47,575 nt of DNA from an uncultured Pseudoxanthomonas sp. (GCF_946886695.1 NZ_CAMPJD010000036.1:1-47575); one strand, 5' to 3'; shown: positions 25,036 to 34,075, numbered from the stretch's first letter. A program made the numbers and translations. The notes: generated by a model from the letters alone, not told the origin.

Positions 25036-26082
25036 ATGAGCAATGATCTCTCCATTGAACGCACACAGCCCACGCAAGCCCACTGGCGGCGCCGCGTCGT
25101 GGCGATGGCATTGATGCTGGGCGCCATGGCCGGTTCCAGCGCTGCCATGGCGCAGTCGGCGCCGAAGCCCGACTGGAGTCTGGCGGACATGCCCTCGCAG
25201 GCCGGCCGCTTCTTCCTGGTGACAGGCGGAACCAGCGGCATGGGATATGAAGACGCCAAGGCGCTGGCCGCCGCGGGCGCACACGTGGTGATCGCCGCGC
25301 GCAACGCCGAGCGTGGACGCGAGGCGATGGACAAGATCAGGCAGGAGACGCCGGATGCCAGGCTCCAGTTCGAAGTGGTCGACCTGGCCAACCTGGACTC
25401 GGTACGCGCATTGGGCCGGCGTCTCGGTACCACGCTGCCGCGACTGGATGGGCTGATCAACAACGCGGCGGTCATGGCGCTTCCGCAACGTGATGTGTCC
25501 GCCGATGGCTTCGAAATGCAGTTCGCCACCAACTATCTCGGACACTTCGCGCTGACCGCGGAACTGATGCCGCTGTTGCGGAAGAGTGCGTCTCCCCGCG
25601 TCGTCACGCTGTCCAGCGTCGCCATCCATCGTGGGGGCCTCGATCTCGACAACCTGCAGTCCGACAAGGCCTATGACCCGTACGCGGCCTACGCGCAGTC
25701 GAAGATCGCGTGTTTGATGTTCGCCTTCGAGCTGCAGCGGCGCAGTGACGCGGCGGGCTGGGGAATCAAGAGCATTGCGGCGCATCCGGGCATCGCGGTG
25801 ACCGAACTGGTCGCACGCGGTCCGGGTCTGGACAGCGAGCAGGGGCGCCGATGGGCGGCCGGGAAAGACCAGTTGCATTCGGCGGCGCAGGGCGCCATCC
25901 CCACGCTGTTTGCCGCGACAGCGCCCGGCGCCGTGGGTGGTGCCTACTATGGGCCGACGGGCACGAACGAAATGCGCGGTCCGCTTGGTCTGGCCACGGT
26001 GCCCGCGGTGGCACAGGACGCCACGGCTGCAGCCCGACTCTGGGACGTGTCGGAAGCGCTGACGGGCGCGCGCTTCCGCTGA
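25036..26082 (+). CDS. Short-chain dehydrogenase with N-terminal export signal
   Basis: The product has 348 residues. Residues 1-41 look like a signal peptide: basic AHWRRRVV, a hydrophobic core MALMLGAMAGSS and a cleavage site AMA-QS. The rest is a complete SDR of the same type as the preceding gene: FLVTGGTSGMGYEDAKALAA, VIAARN, NNAAVM, TLSSVAIHRG and YAQSKIA with Tyr and Lys. A cofactor-binding enzyme in the periplasm would need Tat export or an unusual cofactor supply. The Arg triplet is reminiscent of Tat but not a perfect motif. The ATG at 25036 follows a weak ribosome binding site. The permease gene follows after 29 bases. Confidence 0.9.
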   Translation: MSNDLSIERTQPTQAHWRRRVVAMALMLGAMAGSSAAMAQSAPKPDWSLADMPSQAGRFFLVTGGTSGMGYEDAKALAAAGAHVVIAARNAERGREAMDKIRQETPDARLQFEVVDLANLDSVRALGRRLGTTLPRLDGLINNAAVMALPQRDVSADGFEMQFATNYLGHFALTAELMPLLRKSASPRVVTLSSVAIHRGGLDLDNLQSDKAYDPYAAYAQSKIACLMFAFELQRRSDAAGWGIKSIAAHPGIAVTELVARGPGLDSEQGRRWAAGKDQLHSAAQGAIPTLFAATAPGAVGGAYYGPTGTNEMRGPLGLATVPAVAQDATAAARLWDVSEALTGARFR

Positions 26083-26111
26083 CATGAGGACGCCGCTTCC
26101 AGGATATCCCC

Positions 26112-27509
26112 ATGACTAGCTCCGATGCGCGCGCCGCCGGCCCGCATTCGCCCCTTCGCAGGTGGCAGGCCATGTTCAACCTGCGCCGCGGGGAAGCCGT
26201 TCCCGTCCTGATCGCGGCGTGCTTTTTCTTCTTCGTCCTCACCGCGCTGATGCTGCTGCGGCCCGCCCGCGATGCGTTGGGCATGGAACGCGGCATCGAC
26301 AGCATCCGTTGGCTGTTCATCGGCACGGCGCTGGTGACGTTGGCCGTCAATCCCGCCTTTGGCTGGCTGGTCAGTCGTCTGCGCCGGCTGCACTTCATCG
26401 CCGCGACGTATGGTTTCTTCATCGTGGGGCTGGTCGGTTTCTGGGCGCTGCTGATGTTCGCGCCGGAGGCGGTAGGGCAGCGCAGCGGCCAGGTGTTCTA
26501 CGTGTGGTTCAGCGTGTTCAACCTGTTCGCCACCATGGTGTTCTGGGCGTTGATGTCCGACCGCTTCACCAGCGACCAGGGCGGACGTTTCTTCGCGTTG
26601 ATCTCCATCGGCGGGACGCTGGGCGCGATCGTCGGGCCCGGGCTGACCTCGCAACTCGCCGAACCGTTGGGAACCGCCAGCCTTCTGCTGGTCTCGGCGG
26701 GATTCCTGTCCCTCGGTCTGCTGGCTGCATGGCTGCTGGTGAGGGTGGCGCCGGACCGCACCGGAACGCGTGGCGTACACGCACCCGCGTTTCCGGACGA
26801 AGCCGAACGCATCGGCGGCAGCATGTGGGCCGGTGTCCGTTCGGTGATCCGGTCGCCCTTCCTGAGCGGGATCGCCGGCTATGTGCTGCTGATGGCGGTG
26901 ATGGCGACGCTGGTGTACTTCACGCGCATGCAGATGGTCGCTGATGTGGCCGAAGGTACGGACGCACGTGCCGCGCTGCTGGGCAGCATCGACATGTGGA
27001 CGCAGATCGCGGTGCTGGTGCTTCAGCTCACCCTGACCGGGCGCTTCATCAAGCGCTTCGGCCTGGGGGTTGCGCTGGCGATCCTGCCGCTGGCGACGGC
27101 GCTGGGATTCATCGGCCTGGCGATCTACGGGTCGTTCGTCCTGCTGGTGCTGCTGGAGGCCGCCAATCGCGCGGTGCAGCGTGGCATTACCCGCCCCGTG
27201 CGCGAAGTGCTGTTCACCGTGGTCGATCGCGAGGACAAGTACAAGGCCAAGGCGTTCATCGATACCTTCGTGTACCGCGCCGGGGACGTGGTCGGTGCGC
27301 AGGCGGAAGGCGCACTCGGCCGGATTGGCCTGGCGCTGGGCGGGCTGGTCAGCGTGGTGGTTCCGCTGGCGTTGTTCTGGGCCGCGCTGGCGCTATGGCT
27401 GGGGCGCGCGCATGCGCGACGGGTTCCGCAGGCGCCAGGCATCGTCCCGGACCGCAGCGGCAGACATGCGCACGATGAGCCAGATCTCCCAGGCGTGCCC
27501 CAGGGATGA
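26112..27509 (+). CDS. Membrane permease resembling ATP/ADP (NTP) transporters, MFS-like
   Basis: The product has 465 residues with about twelve membrane helices. The start, NLRRGEAVPVLIAACFFFFVLTALMLLRPARDALG, is typical of the TlcC/NTP-exchange-like MFS proteins found in many free-living bacteria, where the substrate is unknown. A conserved charged patch, RAVQRGITRPVREVLFTVVDREDKYKAKAFIDTFVYRAGD, near residues 350-390 is the family's best mark. The ATG at 26112 is used. The gene follows the exported SDR closely and may belong to its operon. It converges with the metallo-hydrolase gene. Confidence 0.82.
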   Translation: MTSSDARAAGPHSPLRRWQAMFNLRRGEAVPVLIAACFFFFVLTALMLLRPARDALGMERGIDSIRWLFIGTALVTLAVNPAFGWLVSRLRRLHFIAATYGFFIVGLVGFWALLMFAPEAVGQRSGQVFYVWFSVFNLFATMVFWALMSDRFTSDQGGRFFALISIGGTLGAIVGPGLTSQLAEPLGTASLLLVSAGFLSLGLLAAWLLVRVAPDRTGTRGVHAPAFPDEAERIGGSMWAGVRSVIRSPFLSGIAGYVLLMAVMATLVYFTRMQMVADVAEGTDARAALLGSIDMWTQIAVLVLQLTLTGRFIKRFGLGVALAILPLATALGFIGLAIYGSFVLLVLLEAANRAVQRGITRPVREVLFTVVDREDKYKAKAFIDTFVYRAGDVVGAQAEGALGRIGLALGGLVSVVVPLALFWAALALWLGRAHARRVPQAPGIVPDRSGRHAHDEPDLPGVPQG

Positions 27510-27638
27510 AACGGGCCGGAATGCGCCTTCGATGACGGCGGTCAGGCTTCCAGAGAGTCAACGCCGCATGCGCGACGCCGGACGCCGTGTCATCGTGCGC
27601 CGCACGAAGGTCTGCCGCGGCGTCGCGCCCGCGTCGGG

Positions 27639-28493
27639 TCAGGGACGCCACGCTACCCAGTCGCCAGGGGCCACCGGTTGGACGTCCACCGATCTGTCGC
27701 GCGCTGCTGCCCGCAGCCGATCAAGGGCGTCGTCCGCTTCCGCGTATTCCTTCATGCCGGTGACGCCGTAGTGGATGGGCACCAGCGTGCGCGCGCCCAT
27801 GATGGTGGCGGCGGCGACCGCCTGCTCGGGTGTCAGCACGCCCGGCTGACCGCTGACCGGTTGTCGCCAGCCGAATCGCGCGCCGTTGATCGGAAGGAAG
27901 ACCGCATCGAATGGCCCGAACTGGCGGCCGATGCGCCACCAGTGGCCGTGCCATAGCGTGTCGCCTCCATGGAAGATGCGGCGTCCGCCAGCAGCGACCA
28001 CCCACGATACCTGGGTGTCGCCATAACCGTCCGATGCAGGTACCGGCGTGGCGGTGAAGTCACCCAGCAACTGGGGTTCCCACAGTGCACTCGGTCGTGC
28101 GCGTGCGCCGGCCGGCATCGGCAACGGCTGTGTCCCTGCCGAATAGGCGAGCATGCCGCCGCGGCCGAGCGCATCCGCCACGGCACGCGCATCGAAGTGG
28201 TCCGAATGCGTATGGGTGATCAGCACGCTGGTTTCCCCCACGCTGTCATCCACCGGCACAAGCCGGTCGCCGAGTGCTGTTCCCCAGGCGTCCGGGTTGA
28301 CCAGCGGATCGATGAACAAGGTCGCCTGCGGCAACTGCAGCCGGATGCCGGCCCACGCCAGGCGCTGGACGCGGAGCGTGGGCGTGGGGCCTGACGCCAG
28401 CAGGCTGCCGGAAGGCAGCAGCGCCGCAGCGGATGCGGCCACGCAACCCGCGATGAACCGCCTGCGGCCTTCCATGTGCGGATCACCGTTCAT
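27639..28493 (-). CDS. Tat-exported metallo-beta-lactamase-fold hydrolase
   Basis: The product has 284 residues. A twin-arginine signal (GRRRFIAG, then a hydrophobic stretch to about residue 35) precedes an UlaG/RomA-type metal-dependent hydrolase domain. It has the metal motif THTHSDHFD, GGDTLWHGH and the late His in LVPIHYGV. Enzymes of this group act on lactones and phosphoesters such as N-acylphosphatidylethanolamine, but no substrate can be assigned. The ATG at 28493 overlaps the upstream stop (ATGA), so it is translated with the other metallo-hydrolase. Confidence 0.87.
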   Translation of the reverse strand: MNGDPHMEGRRRFIAGCVAASAAALLPSGSLLASGPTPTLRVQRLAWAGIRLQLPQATLFIDPLVNPDAWGTALGDRLVPVDDSVGETSVLITHTHSDHFDARAVADALGRGGMLAYSAGTQPLPMPAGARARPSALWEPQLLGDFTATPVPASDGYGDTQVSWVVAAGGRRIFHGGDTLWHGHWWRIGRQFGPFDAVFLPINGARFGWRQPVSGQPGVLTPEQAVAAATIMGARTLVPIHYGVTGMKEYAEADDALDRLRAAARDRSVDVQPVAPGDWVAWRP

Positions 28494-29311
28494 GCGTACA
28501 TCTCCCGGGATGCGAGGGAGGCATCCAGCGCGAAGATCGCCTGCGACGTGATGACCTCGAGATTGTGCCCATGCCACTCGCGTTCGAACGCCGTGGGCAC
28601 CACACCCGGTGCAAGGCAATCCTCGATGCGGATCGTCGCGATCCGGTCGTCGGCTTCCACCTCCGATACCTGCGTGCGGGAGCGGACCACGGCATCCCGC
28701 AGCTGGTCGAGATAGTGCAGGGCATTGTCGAGCACCATCGCGTCGAACCTGCCGATATGTCCGCCGATCACCGTGCCGCGGCCGAACTGGCGCATCCGCC
28801 CGATGGCGGCGCGGAGCAGGGCAGGATCGGCCTTCGACAGGTAGACGATGTTGCCGACGATGTTGTCGCCCGCGCAGACCAGGTCCGCCGTGGGCACGTC
28901 CACGCTCAGGTGGTCCATCGTCTTGCCCGGGTTGTGGAGGAAGCGCAGCGCATGCGTGCCCCAGCGGATGGTCATGTTGTCGAACACCATGTCCGGCTCC
29001 CGGTAGAGCGCATCCACGCGGCGGTTCTGCGACAGGTAGGCATGGCGATGATGCCGGTGGGCCATCGTCAACGCGTCGGGAAACAGCGACATGCCGGCGA
29101 TGTGGTCGCTCATGAAATGGGTGGCGGCGAGCAGGCGCACGGTCTTGCCCAACTGCCCGCAAAGCACGTCGCGCAGGCGACCTGCGTCCCGTGCGCTGCC
29201 CAGCGAATCGACCAGCAGCACGTCATCGCCATCAATGAACGCGGTGGCGACGGATTGCACGTCGTCGCCGACAAACATCAGCACGTCGGTATGTATTTCT
29301 TCGAACTTCAC
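28490..29311 (-). CDS. MBL-fold protein with an altered metal motif
   Basis: The product has 273 residues from the GTG at 29311, chosen because AAGGCGA lies just upstream and the longer frame would run into the LysR gene. The fold is that of MBL hydrolases: AFIDGDDVLLVDSLG, then ATHFMSDHIAGMSLF, GDNIVGNIVYLS and GGHIGRFD. The usual HxHxDH metal motif reads HFMSDH, so the second His is Met. The other ligands are in place. The substrate is unknown. The gene is divergent from a LysR regulator, which probably controls this two-gene operon. Confidence 0.85.
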   Translation of the reverse strand: MKFEEIHTDVLMFVGDDVQSVATAFIDGDDVLLVDSLGSARDAGRLRDVLCGQLGKTVRLLAATHFMSDHIAGMSLFPDALTMAHRHHRHAYLSQNRRVDALYREPDMVFDNMTIRWGTHALRFLHNPGKTMDHLSVDVPTADLVCAGDNIVGNIVYLSKADPALLRAAIGRMRQFGRGTVIGGHIGRFDAMVLDNALHYLDQLRDAVVRSRTQVSEVEADDRIATIRIEDCLAPGVVPTAFEREWHGHNLEVITSQAIFALDASLASREMYA

Positions 29312-29364
29312 GAGGGTCGCCTTGCCGTGGGTGGCGACATGGTGGCCAACGCCAGCAGTGGCGA

Positions 29365-29400
29365 CAAACGAGTTGTTCTGTCGTTCGCTTAAGAAAAAGT
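29365..29400. promoter_or_regulatory. Possible LysR-type operator in the divergent promoter
   Basis: The divergent gap contains CGACAAACGAGTTGTTCTGTCG, a dyad with five-base arms (CGACA and TGTCG), followed by AT-rich CTTAAGAAAAAGTAA. LysR proteins commonly bind such interrupted dyads. Assignment is by position only. Confidence 0.35.
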
Positions 29401-29442
29401 AACGCGATACGATGCCGGCAGCCCCCCGCCGCCCAGGTATTC

Positions 29443-30363
29443 GTGAAGCTACGTCATCCCGCGCCACTCAATGCGCTCCGCACGTTCGAGGCTGCGGCGA
29501 GGAACCTGAGTTTCAATACGGCCGCACAGCAGTTGTTCGTCACACCAGCGGCGGTCAGCCATCAGGTCAAGCACCTCGAGACGTATCTGGGCGTCACCCT
29601 GTTCCATCGCGGCAATCGCTCGGTTGAACTCACCGTCGAAGGCAAGGCGCTGGCGGCTGCGCTGGGCGACATCTTCGGGCAACTGGATCTGGCGCTGGAC
29701 CGCGTGACATCGCACGCATCCGCGGATCTGCGCATAAGCACGCTGGAATCATTCGCCGCCAAGTGGCTGGCGCCGCGGCTGCACCGCTTCCACCGCGCGT
29801 TCCCCGATGTCCGCGTGCGTATCGAAACCGGCAACGCGCCCGCCGACTTCGCGCGCGGTGTCGATGTCGCCATCCGCTACGGTCCCGGCGGGTATGCGGG
29901 CCTGCATGCGGAACGCCTGATGGAAGCGCCGGCATTTCCCGTCTGTGCGCCATCGTTGGCGCTGTCGCGGTTGCAGGACCTGCGACAGCAGACGCTGCTG
30001 CACGACGAAAGCGCGCTGGGCCGGCCCGGCGTGCCCCAATGGGCCGACTGGCTGGAAGCCGCCGGTGTCGAGGGTGTCGATGCAAGTCGCGGCCCGGTTT
30101 TCGCCAGCATCTACTTGGCGCAGGAAGCGGCCATCGCCGGGCACGGCGTCGCGCTGGGCATCGCGCCCCTGGTGAAGGAGGACGTGCTCCATGGTCGCCT
30201 GCTCCCGCCCTTCGACCACAGCGTGCCCAATGCGTATGCCTTCTGGATCGTGCGACGGGAAGATGCGCGCCCGCGCGCCGAGATCACCGCGTTCTGCGGA
30301 TGGCTGCAACAGGAAGCGGGCGACGATGCAGCATTCTGGGAAGCGCGACGCACGGATCGGTAA
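29443..30363 (+). CDS. LysR-family transcriptional regulator, GcvA-like
   Basis: The product has 306 residues from a GTG with AGG eight bases upstream. The N-terminal winged helix (LNALRTFEAAARNLSFNTAAQQLFVTPAAVSHQVKHLETYLGVTLFHR) is classical. The effector domain carries the GcvA/AmpR-like features FAAKWLAPRLHRF, GVDVAIRYGPGG and QEAAIAGHGVALG. It is likely to regulate the divergent metallo-hydrolase pair and itself. The effector is unknown. Confidence 0.93.
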   Translation: MKLRHPAPLNALRTFEAAARNLSFNTAAQQLFVTPAAVSHQVKHLETYLGVTLFHRGNRSVELTVEGKALAAALGDIFGQLDLALDRVTSHASADLRISTLESFAAKWLAPRLHRFHRAFPDVRVRIETGNAPADFARGVDVAIRYGPGGYAGLHAERLMEAPAFPVCAPSLALSRLQDLRQQTLLHDESALGRPGVPQWADWLEAAGVEGVDASRGPVFASIYLAQEAAIAGHGVALGIAPLVKEDVLHGRLLPPFDHSVPNAYAFWIVRREDARPRAEITAFCGWLQQEAGDDAAFWEARRTDR

Positions 30364-30373
30364 GGGTGTCGCG

Positions 30374-30395
30374 CCGGCGCGCTTGGGGGCGCCGG
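30374..30395. terminator. Bidirectional terminator between LysR and AraC genes
   Basis: CCGGCGC and GCGCCGG form a seven-base-pair stem around an eight-base loop, followed by TATTT on the plus strand. It sits in the 54-base gap between the convergent LysR and AraC genes. Confidence 0.6.
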
Positions 30396-30417
30396 TATTT
30401 CCCGATGACGGGACGCT

Positions 30418-31314
30418 TCACGGCCGCCCTGCATACCGGCTGGGCGGTTCGCCCACATGCCGGCTGAAGGCCACGCTGAACGTGCTGGTGGAGCCGTAGC
30501 CGACGCGCTCGGCCACGTCGGTGACTGTCAGGCCGTCGCGCCTGAGCAATTCCTTCGCGATCTCCATGCGCCACGCCAGTACGTACTCCATCGGCGGCAC
30601 GCCGACGGTGCGGGTGAACCGGTCGAAGAACGTCGAGCGGGAGAGCGCGGCGATGTTCGCCAGTTCGCCCACCGTCCACGGGTGCGCGATGCGTGCGTGG
30701 ATCCGCTTGAGCGCCATCGCCAGCCGCGCATCGCCTAGTCCGCGCAGCAGGCCGGGGGGCGCACTCCCCGCGGTCGTCGAGCGCATGGCTTCCACCAGCA
30801 GCATCTCCACCAGCCGGGACAGCATGTACGCATTGCCCGGCTGCTGCTGTGCGTATTCTTCGCCGACCATCTGCACCAGGTGCATGAGCCGCTGCGAGCC
30901 TTGCACATGGACCACCGTGGGCAGCAGCGATACCAGCAGCGCGGCGTCCTTCGTGTCGAACAGGAATGCGCCGCCCAGCGAGCGCATGTCCGGCGGTCCG
31001 TCGGGATCGCCGTGGCGCAGTTCGCCCTGTCCTCCGGGCACGATGCCGGGATCGATGAAGACCGGCGGCGCCGGCAAGAAGCCTGAAAGCGTGAAGGCCG
31101 GCGTGGTCGGCAGCAGCACGAAGTCGCCCGCGCTGATGGTGATCGGGGGGTGCCCCTCCACGGCCAGCCGCGCGCTGCCTTCCAGCACGATGCAGAAGCC
31201 GGGCTGGCCGTAGTCGGCATACCGCACGGCCCAGTTGCCCTTGCCGCTGATGACGTTGGCGAACACCGCCTGCGGGTGCAGCAGCTGGACGACATCGGAC
31301 AGCGGATCACCCAT
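30418..31314 (-). CDS. AraC-family transcriptional regulator (cupin type)
   Basis: The product has 298 residues. The N-terminal cupin-6 domain (about 1-170: FCIVLEGSARLAVEGHPPITISAGDFVLLPTTPAFTLSG) is the kind found in regulators of dehydrogenase or oxidoreductase genes. The C-terminal pair of helix-turn-helix motifs (about 195-295) includes WTVGELANIAALSRSTFFDRF and VTDVAERVGYGSTSTFSVAFSRHVG. The divergent SDR gene is the probable target, as is usual for AraC genes next to an SDR. The 98-base divergent gap holds GGACGATGCGTTATCGATCA, a possible binding region. Confidence 0.93.
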   Translation of the reverse strand: MGDPLSDVVQLLHPQAVFANVISGKGNWAVRYADYGQPGFCIVLEGSARLAVEGHPPITISAGDFVLLPTTPAFTLSGFLPAPPVFIDPGIVPGGQGELRHGDPDGPPDMRSLGGAFLFDTKDAALLVSLLPTVVHVQGSQRLMHLVQMVGEEYAQQQPGNAYMLSRLVEMLLVEAMRSTTAGSAPPGLLRGLGDARLAMALKRIHARIAHPWTVGELANIAALSRSTFFDRFTRTVGVPPMEYVLAWRMEIAKELLRRDGLTVTDVAERVGYGSTSTFSVAFSRHVGEPPSRYAGRP

Positions 31315-31412
31315 TCCGGACTCCGGCTAAAACAAACAGGACGATGCGTTATCGATCATCCGGAAAGGCTGGCCTATCGTTCCCGCCGAGTCAACTCACC
31401 CCGGAGAACGAA

Positions 31413-32153
31413 ATGAAGACTGTCCTGATCACCGGCTGCTCGTCCGGCTACGGCCTGGAAACCGCCCGCCACTTCCTCGCGCAGGGGTGGAACGTCATCG
31501 CCACCCAGCGGCATCCGCGCGAAGACCTGCTGCCGCCGTCGCCCCGCCTGCGCCCGCTCGCGCTGGATGTGACCGACACCGAGAGCATCGCCAACGCCGT
31601 GGACGCCGCCGGCCTCATCGATGTGCTGGTCAACAACGCCGGCATCGGTCTGTTCGGTGCGTTCGAGGCCACGCCCATGGACACCGTGCGCGAGGTATTC
31701 GAAACCAACACGTTCGGACTGATGGCCATGTGCCAGGCCTTCATCCCGCAGTTCCGCCAACGCAGGGCAGGCGTCATCGTGAACGTCACCTCCAGCGCGA
31801 CGTTGGCGCCGTTCCCGCTGGTGGCGGCGTATACCGCCAGCAAGACCGCAGTCGAAGGCTTCACCGCATCGCTGGAGCACGAACTCAAGGCCTTCGATGT
31901 GCGGGTCAAGCTGGTGGAGCCCGGCTATGGTCCATCGACCCGGTTCACCGCCAACGGCCAACAGCGCATGCAGGGCCTGATCCCCGAGGCGTACGAACCC
32001 TTCGCCCACAGCGTATTCGCCGGACTGGGCAGCATCACCGCGGTGACTACCGAGGCCGACGTCGCCGAAGGCGTATGGCGCGCCGTGAACGACACCACCG
32101 GGCAGCTGCATTTCCCGGCCGGTGCGGATGCGGTGGCGCTGGCGGTGCGGTGA
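31413..32153 (+). CDS. Short-chain dehydrogenase/reductase
   Basis: The product has 246 residues, a normal classical SDR. It shows ITGCSSGYGLETARHFLAQG, the NNAGIG strand, NVTSSATLAPFPLVAAYTASKTAVEGF with catalytic Ser, Tyr and Lys, and VKLVEPGYGPSTRF. The coenzyme loop ATQRHP suggests NADP(H). The ATG at 31413 follows CGGAGAACGAA. The substrate is unknown. The divergent AraC-type regulator is likely to control it. Confidence 0.93.
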   Translation: MKTVLITGCSSGYGLETARHFLAQGWNVIATQRHPREDLLPPSPRLRPLALDVTDTESIANAVDAAGLIDVLVNNAGIGLFGAFEATPMDTVREVFETNTFGLMAMCQAFIPQFRQRRAGVIVNVTSSATLAPFPLVAAYTASKTAVEGFTASLEHELKAFDVRVKLVEPGYGPSTRFTANGQQRMQGLIPEAYEPFAHSVFAGLGSITAVTTEADVAEGVWRAVNDTTGQLHFPAGADAVALAVR

Positions 32154-32237
32154 GGCTTGGCTGCACGCGAAGCGGACGCGCGTCCCGCACCCCGTGAGCA
32201 GACGCTAGACTGCGCCAGTGTCCAAGAGAGTGAATGC

Positions 32238-32573
32238 TTGCTCACGTCACGAGCACAACGCCATCACCTTGCTGCCCGAGTCGCAGTCGTTGTGCTGCTG
32301 GCGGTGTATGGCGGCCTCAGTCTTGTGGCCTTCTTCCGACCCGATTGGCTTCCCGTCAAGACCATCTGGCACGCGGCGCTACTCGGGCCACCGGCTCTTC
32401 TGGTCTGGGGTGGGCACATGCTCGTCGCCTACAGCGCGTGCACCGTGGTCGTCGTCCTGCTGCTCGCAGGGGGCGCGGTCGTCCGCTCCGACGGACTCAG
32501 GCTCGTCGCGGCCATGGCGGCGTTCGCCGTGTGGATGGGAGCGGGCTTCTTCTCTGCGTTGTTGTCCGTCTAG
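32238..32573 (+). CDS. Small three-helix membrane protein
   Basis: The product has 111 residues from a TTG that follows AAGAGAG at good distance; a start at the upstream TTG at 32157 would add non-hydrophobic residues. Three membrane segments are clear: VAVVVLLAVYGGLSLVAFF, LVAYSACTVVVVLLLAGGAV and LVAAMAAFAVWMGAGFF. No family is recognised. It stands alone between the SDR and the HExxH gene. Confidence 0.65.
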   Translation: MLTSRAQRHHLAARVAVVVLLAVYGGLSLVAFFRPDWLPVKTIWHAALLGPPALLVWGGHMLVAYSACTVVVVLLLAGGAVVRSDGLRLVAAMAAFAVWMGAGFFSALLSV

Positions 32574-32664
32574 GGCTTTCGCCATCGCAGCGCGGTGACC
32601 CGTTGGCCGGAGGCGGGCTCAGCGGTCAGAATCGGCATACAAAATCGAAACGGGACGGGAACCG

Positions 32665-33678
32665 ATGCGTGTGGCACCCCAGTGGGACTTCATCAGGATG
32701 ATCCAGCGCAGTCCATTGCCAGGATTCGCCTTCACGCGTGTGCGGGCCGCTGCCTTGCTGTTGCTCGCAGTGCTGGGCACGCAGGCAGGCCTTTCCGCTG
32801 CGGCGGAAATGGATGCCCCGACTGCCGCCACGTCAGGCGCCGTCGTCCAGACCGATGACGTGGCGCTGTTCTACCGCATCTACGATGCGGCGGGCGGAAA
32901 GCCGACGGCCGGGCAACTGCAGCGCGATTATTTGGAACAGGGTTCGGAAGGACTGCGCCTGTTCGCCCGTCTGCGCAACACCACGGGGCAACGCATCGCG
33001 GATGCCGTGGCACGCGATCCCGCGCTCTACGCCGATGCGCGCCGCTGCCTGGCCGTGCTGCCGCAGGCGCGCGCGCGGCTCGAGAAGGCCCTGCGCGACC
33101 TCGGCGGGCTGTACGGCGAGGCGCGCTTCCCGCCGGTGACCATCGCCATCGGCCGCGGCAAGCCGATCGCCATCGGCGCCCCCGATACCGGCATCCAGGT
33201 GGGCCTGGAGGCGCTGTGCGACGCTGACTGGCTCAATGCCGACCCTGAGGACAGGATCGTCTACGTGCTTGCGCACGAATATGTCCACGTGCAGCAGGTC
33301 AAAGCGCACGAGCTCAGCGACAAGCCTGCGCCGACGGTGCTGGAAATCTCGCTGCTTGAGGGCATCGCCGAATTCGTCGGTGAACTGGTGGCGGGCGAGA
33401 TCGCCTACGGCCGCACTGCGGCGATGGCGGCGGGCCGCGAACAGGAGATCGAAACCCGTTTCGCCGCGGACATCGACAAGACCGAGCTCAAGGACTGGGT
33501 CTACAACACCACGCCGGAGCAGCCCGGCGACCTGGGCTACTGGGTCGGCTACCGGATCGCCAAGGCCTATTACCGCAACGCGACCGACAAGCGCCAGGCG
33601 CTGCGCGAGATCCTGGAGATGGACGACGCCCGCGCCTTCCTGGCCCGTAGCGGCTGGCATCCCGGCATGGCGCTGTAA
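32665..33678 (+). CDS. Secreted HExxH metalloprotease-like protein (DUF2268-type)
   Basis: The product has 337 residues. A hydrophobic segment (about 28-45, ending SAAAE) acts as signal peptide. The domain carries the zinc motif YVLAHEYVHVQQ (HExxH) with a downstream Glu in EISLLEGIAEFVGEL, the pattern of DUF2268-type predicted Zn proteases. It then has LGYWVGYRIAKAYY, also typical of the group. The ATG at 32665 follows GGGACGGGAACC. The substrate is not known; a periplasmic peptidase is the inference. Confidence 0.82.
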   Translation: MRVAPQWDFIRMIQRSPLPGFAFTRVRAAALLLLAVLGTQAGLSAAAEMDAPTAATSGAVVQTDDVALFYRIYDAAGGKPTAGQLQRDYLEQGSEGLRLFARLRNTTGQRIADAVARDPALYADARRCLAVLPQARARLEKALRDLGGLYGEARFPPVTIAIGRGKPIAIGAPDTGIQVGLEALCDADWLNADPEDRIVYVLAHEYVHVQQVKAHELSDKPAPTVLEISLLEGIAEFVGELVAGEIAYGRTAAMAAGREQEIETRFAADIDKTELKDWVYNTTPEQPGDLGYWVGYRIAKAYYRNATDKRQALREILEMDDARAFLARSGWHPGMAL

Positions 33679-33790
33679 GCGGGAAGGGGGTTTCCCCGAA
33701 GGCGCCAGGCCTTGCGTCGGCTGACCCCATGCAGCGTGCCCCGGATGTGTCATGCTCCCAGCGGTCGCAACGACCATGGGAGTACACGTG

Positions 33791-33907
33791 ATGGCCAAGG
33801 GCCTGGACAAGAAGAAAGAGCAGAAGAAAAAGCCGGCGAAGACGATGAAGGAAAAGCGCGCCGAGAAGAGCGAGAAGAAGGCCACGCGCGGATTCGCGCC
33901 GACCTGA
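33791..33907 (+). CDS. Tiny Lys/Glu-rich protein
   Basis: The product has 38 residues, more than a third Lys, beginning MAKGLDKKKEQKKKPAKT and ending TRGFAPT. Similar short Lys-rich open frames occur in related genomes and are often annotated as hypothetical. The start has GGGAGTACACGTG before it. The composition suggests a nucleic-acid-binding or ribosome-associated peptide, which is inference only. It is too short for most gene finders. Confidence 0.55.
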   Translation: MAKGLDKKKEQKKKPAKTMKEKRAEKSEKKATRGFAPT

Positions 33908-34046
33908 TTCGCTCCTGTAGACGCGCACCGGCCGTGTGTTGGGGGGAGCGCGCGAACCCCAACATGCACCCACGTTGCCAGCCGGCATCGGCGCGAGCAT
34001 GTGGCGTGGAATGGACCTGGCGCGAGGCGGAACCGCTCGCCGCGTG

Positions 34047-34075
34047 TTGAGCGGGTTGCTGCACTGCCATAGAAT
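34047..34075 (+). promoter_or_regulatory. Sigma-70-like promoter of the SulP gene
   Basis: TTGAGC and TAGAAT are separated by 17 bases, a good match to the -35 and -10 consensus. It would give a leader of about 140 bases before the ATG at 34224. Nothing else is seen between 33,908 and 34,223 apart from Gly/Arg-coding chance frames. Confidence 0.5.
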
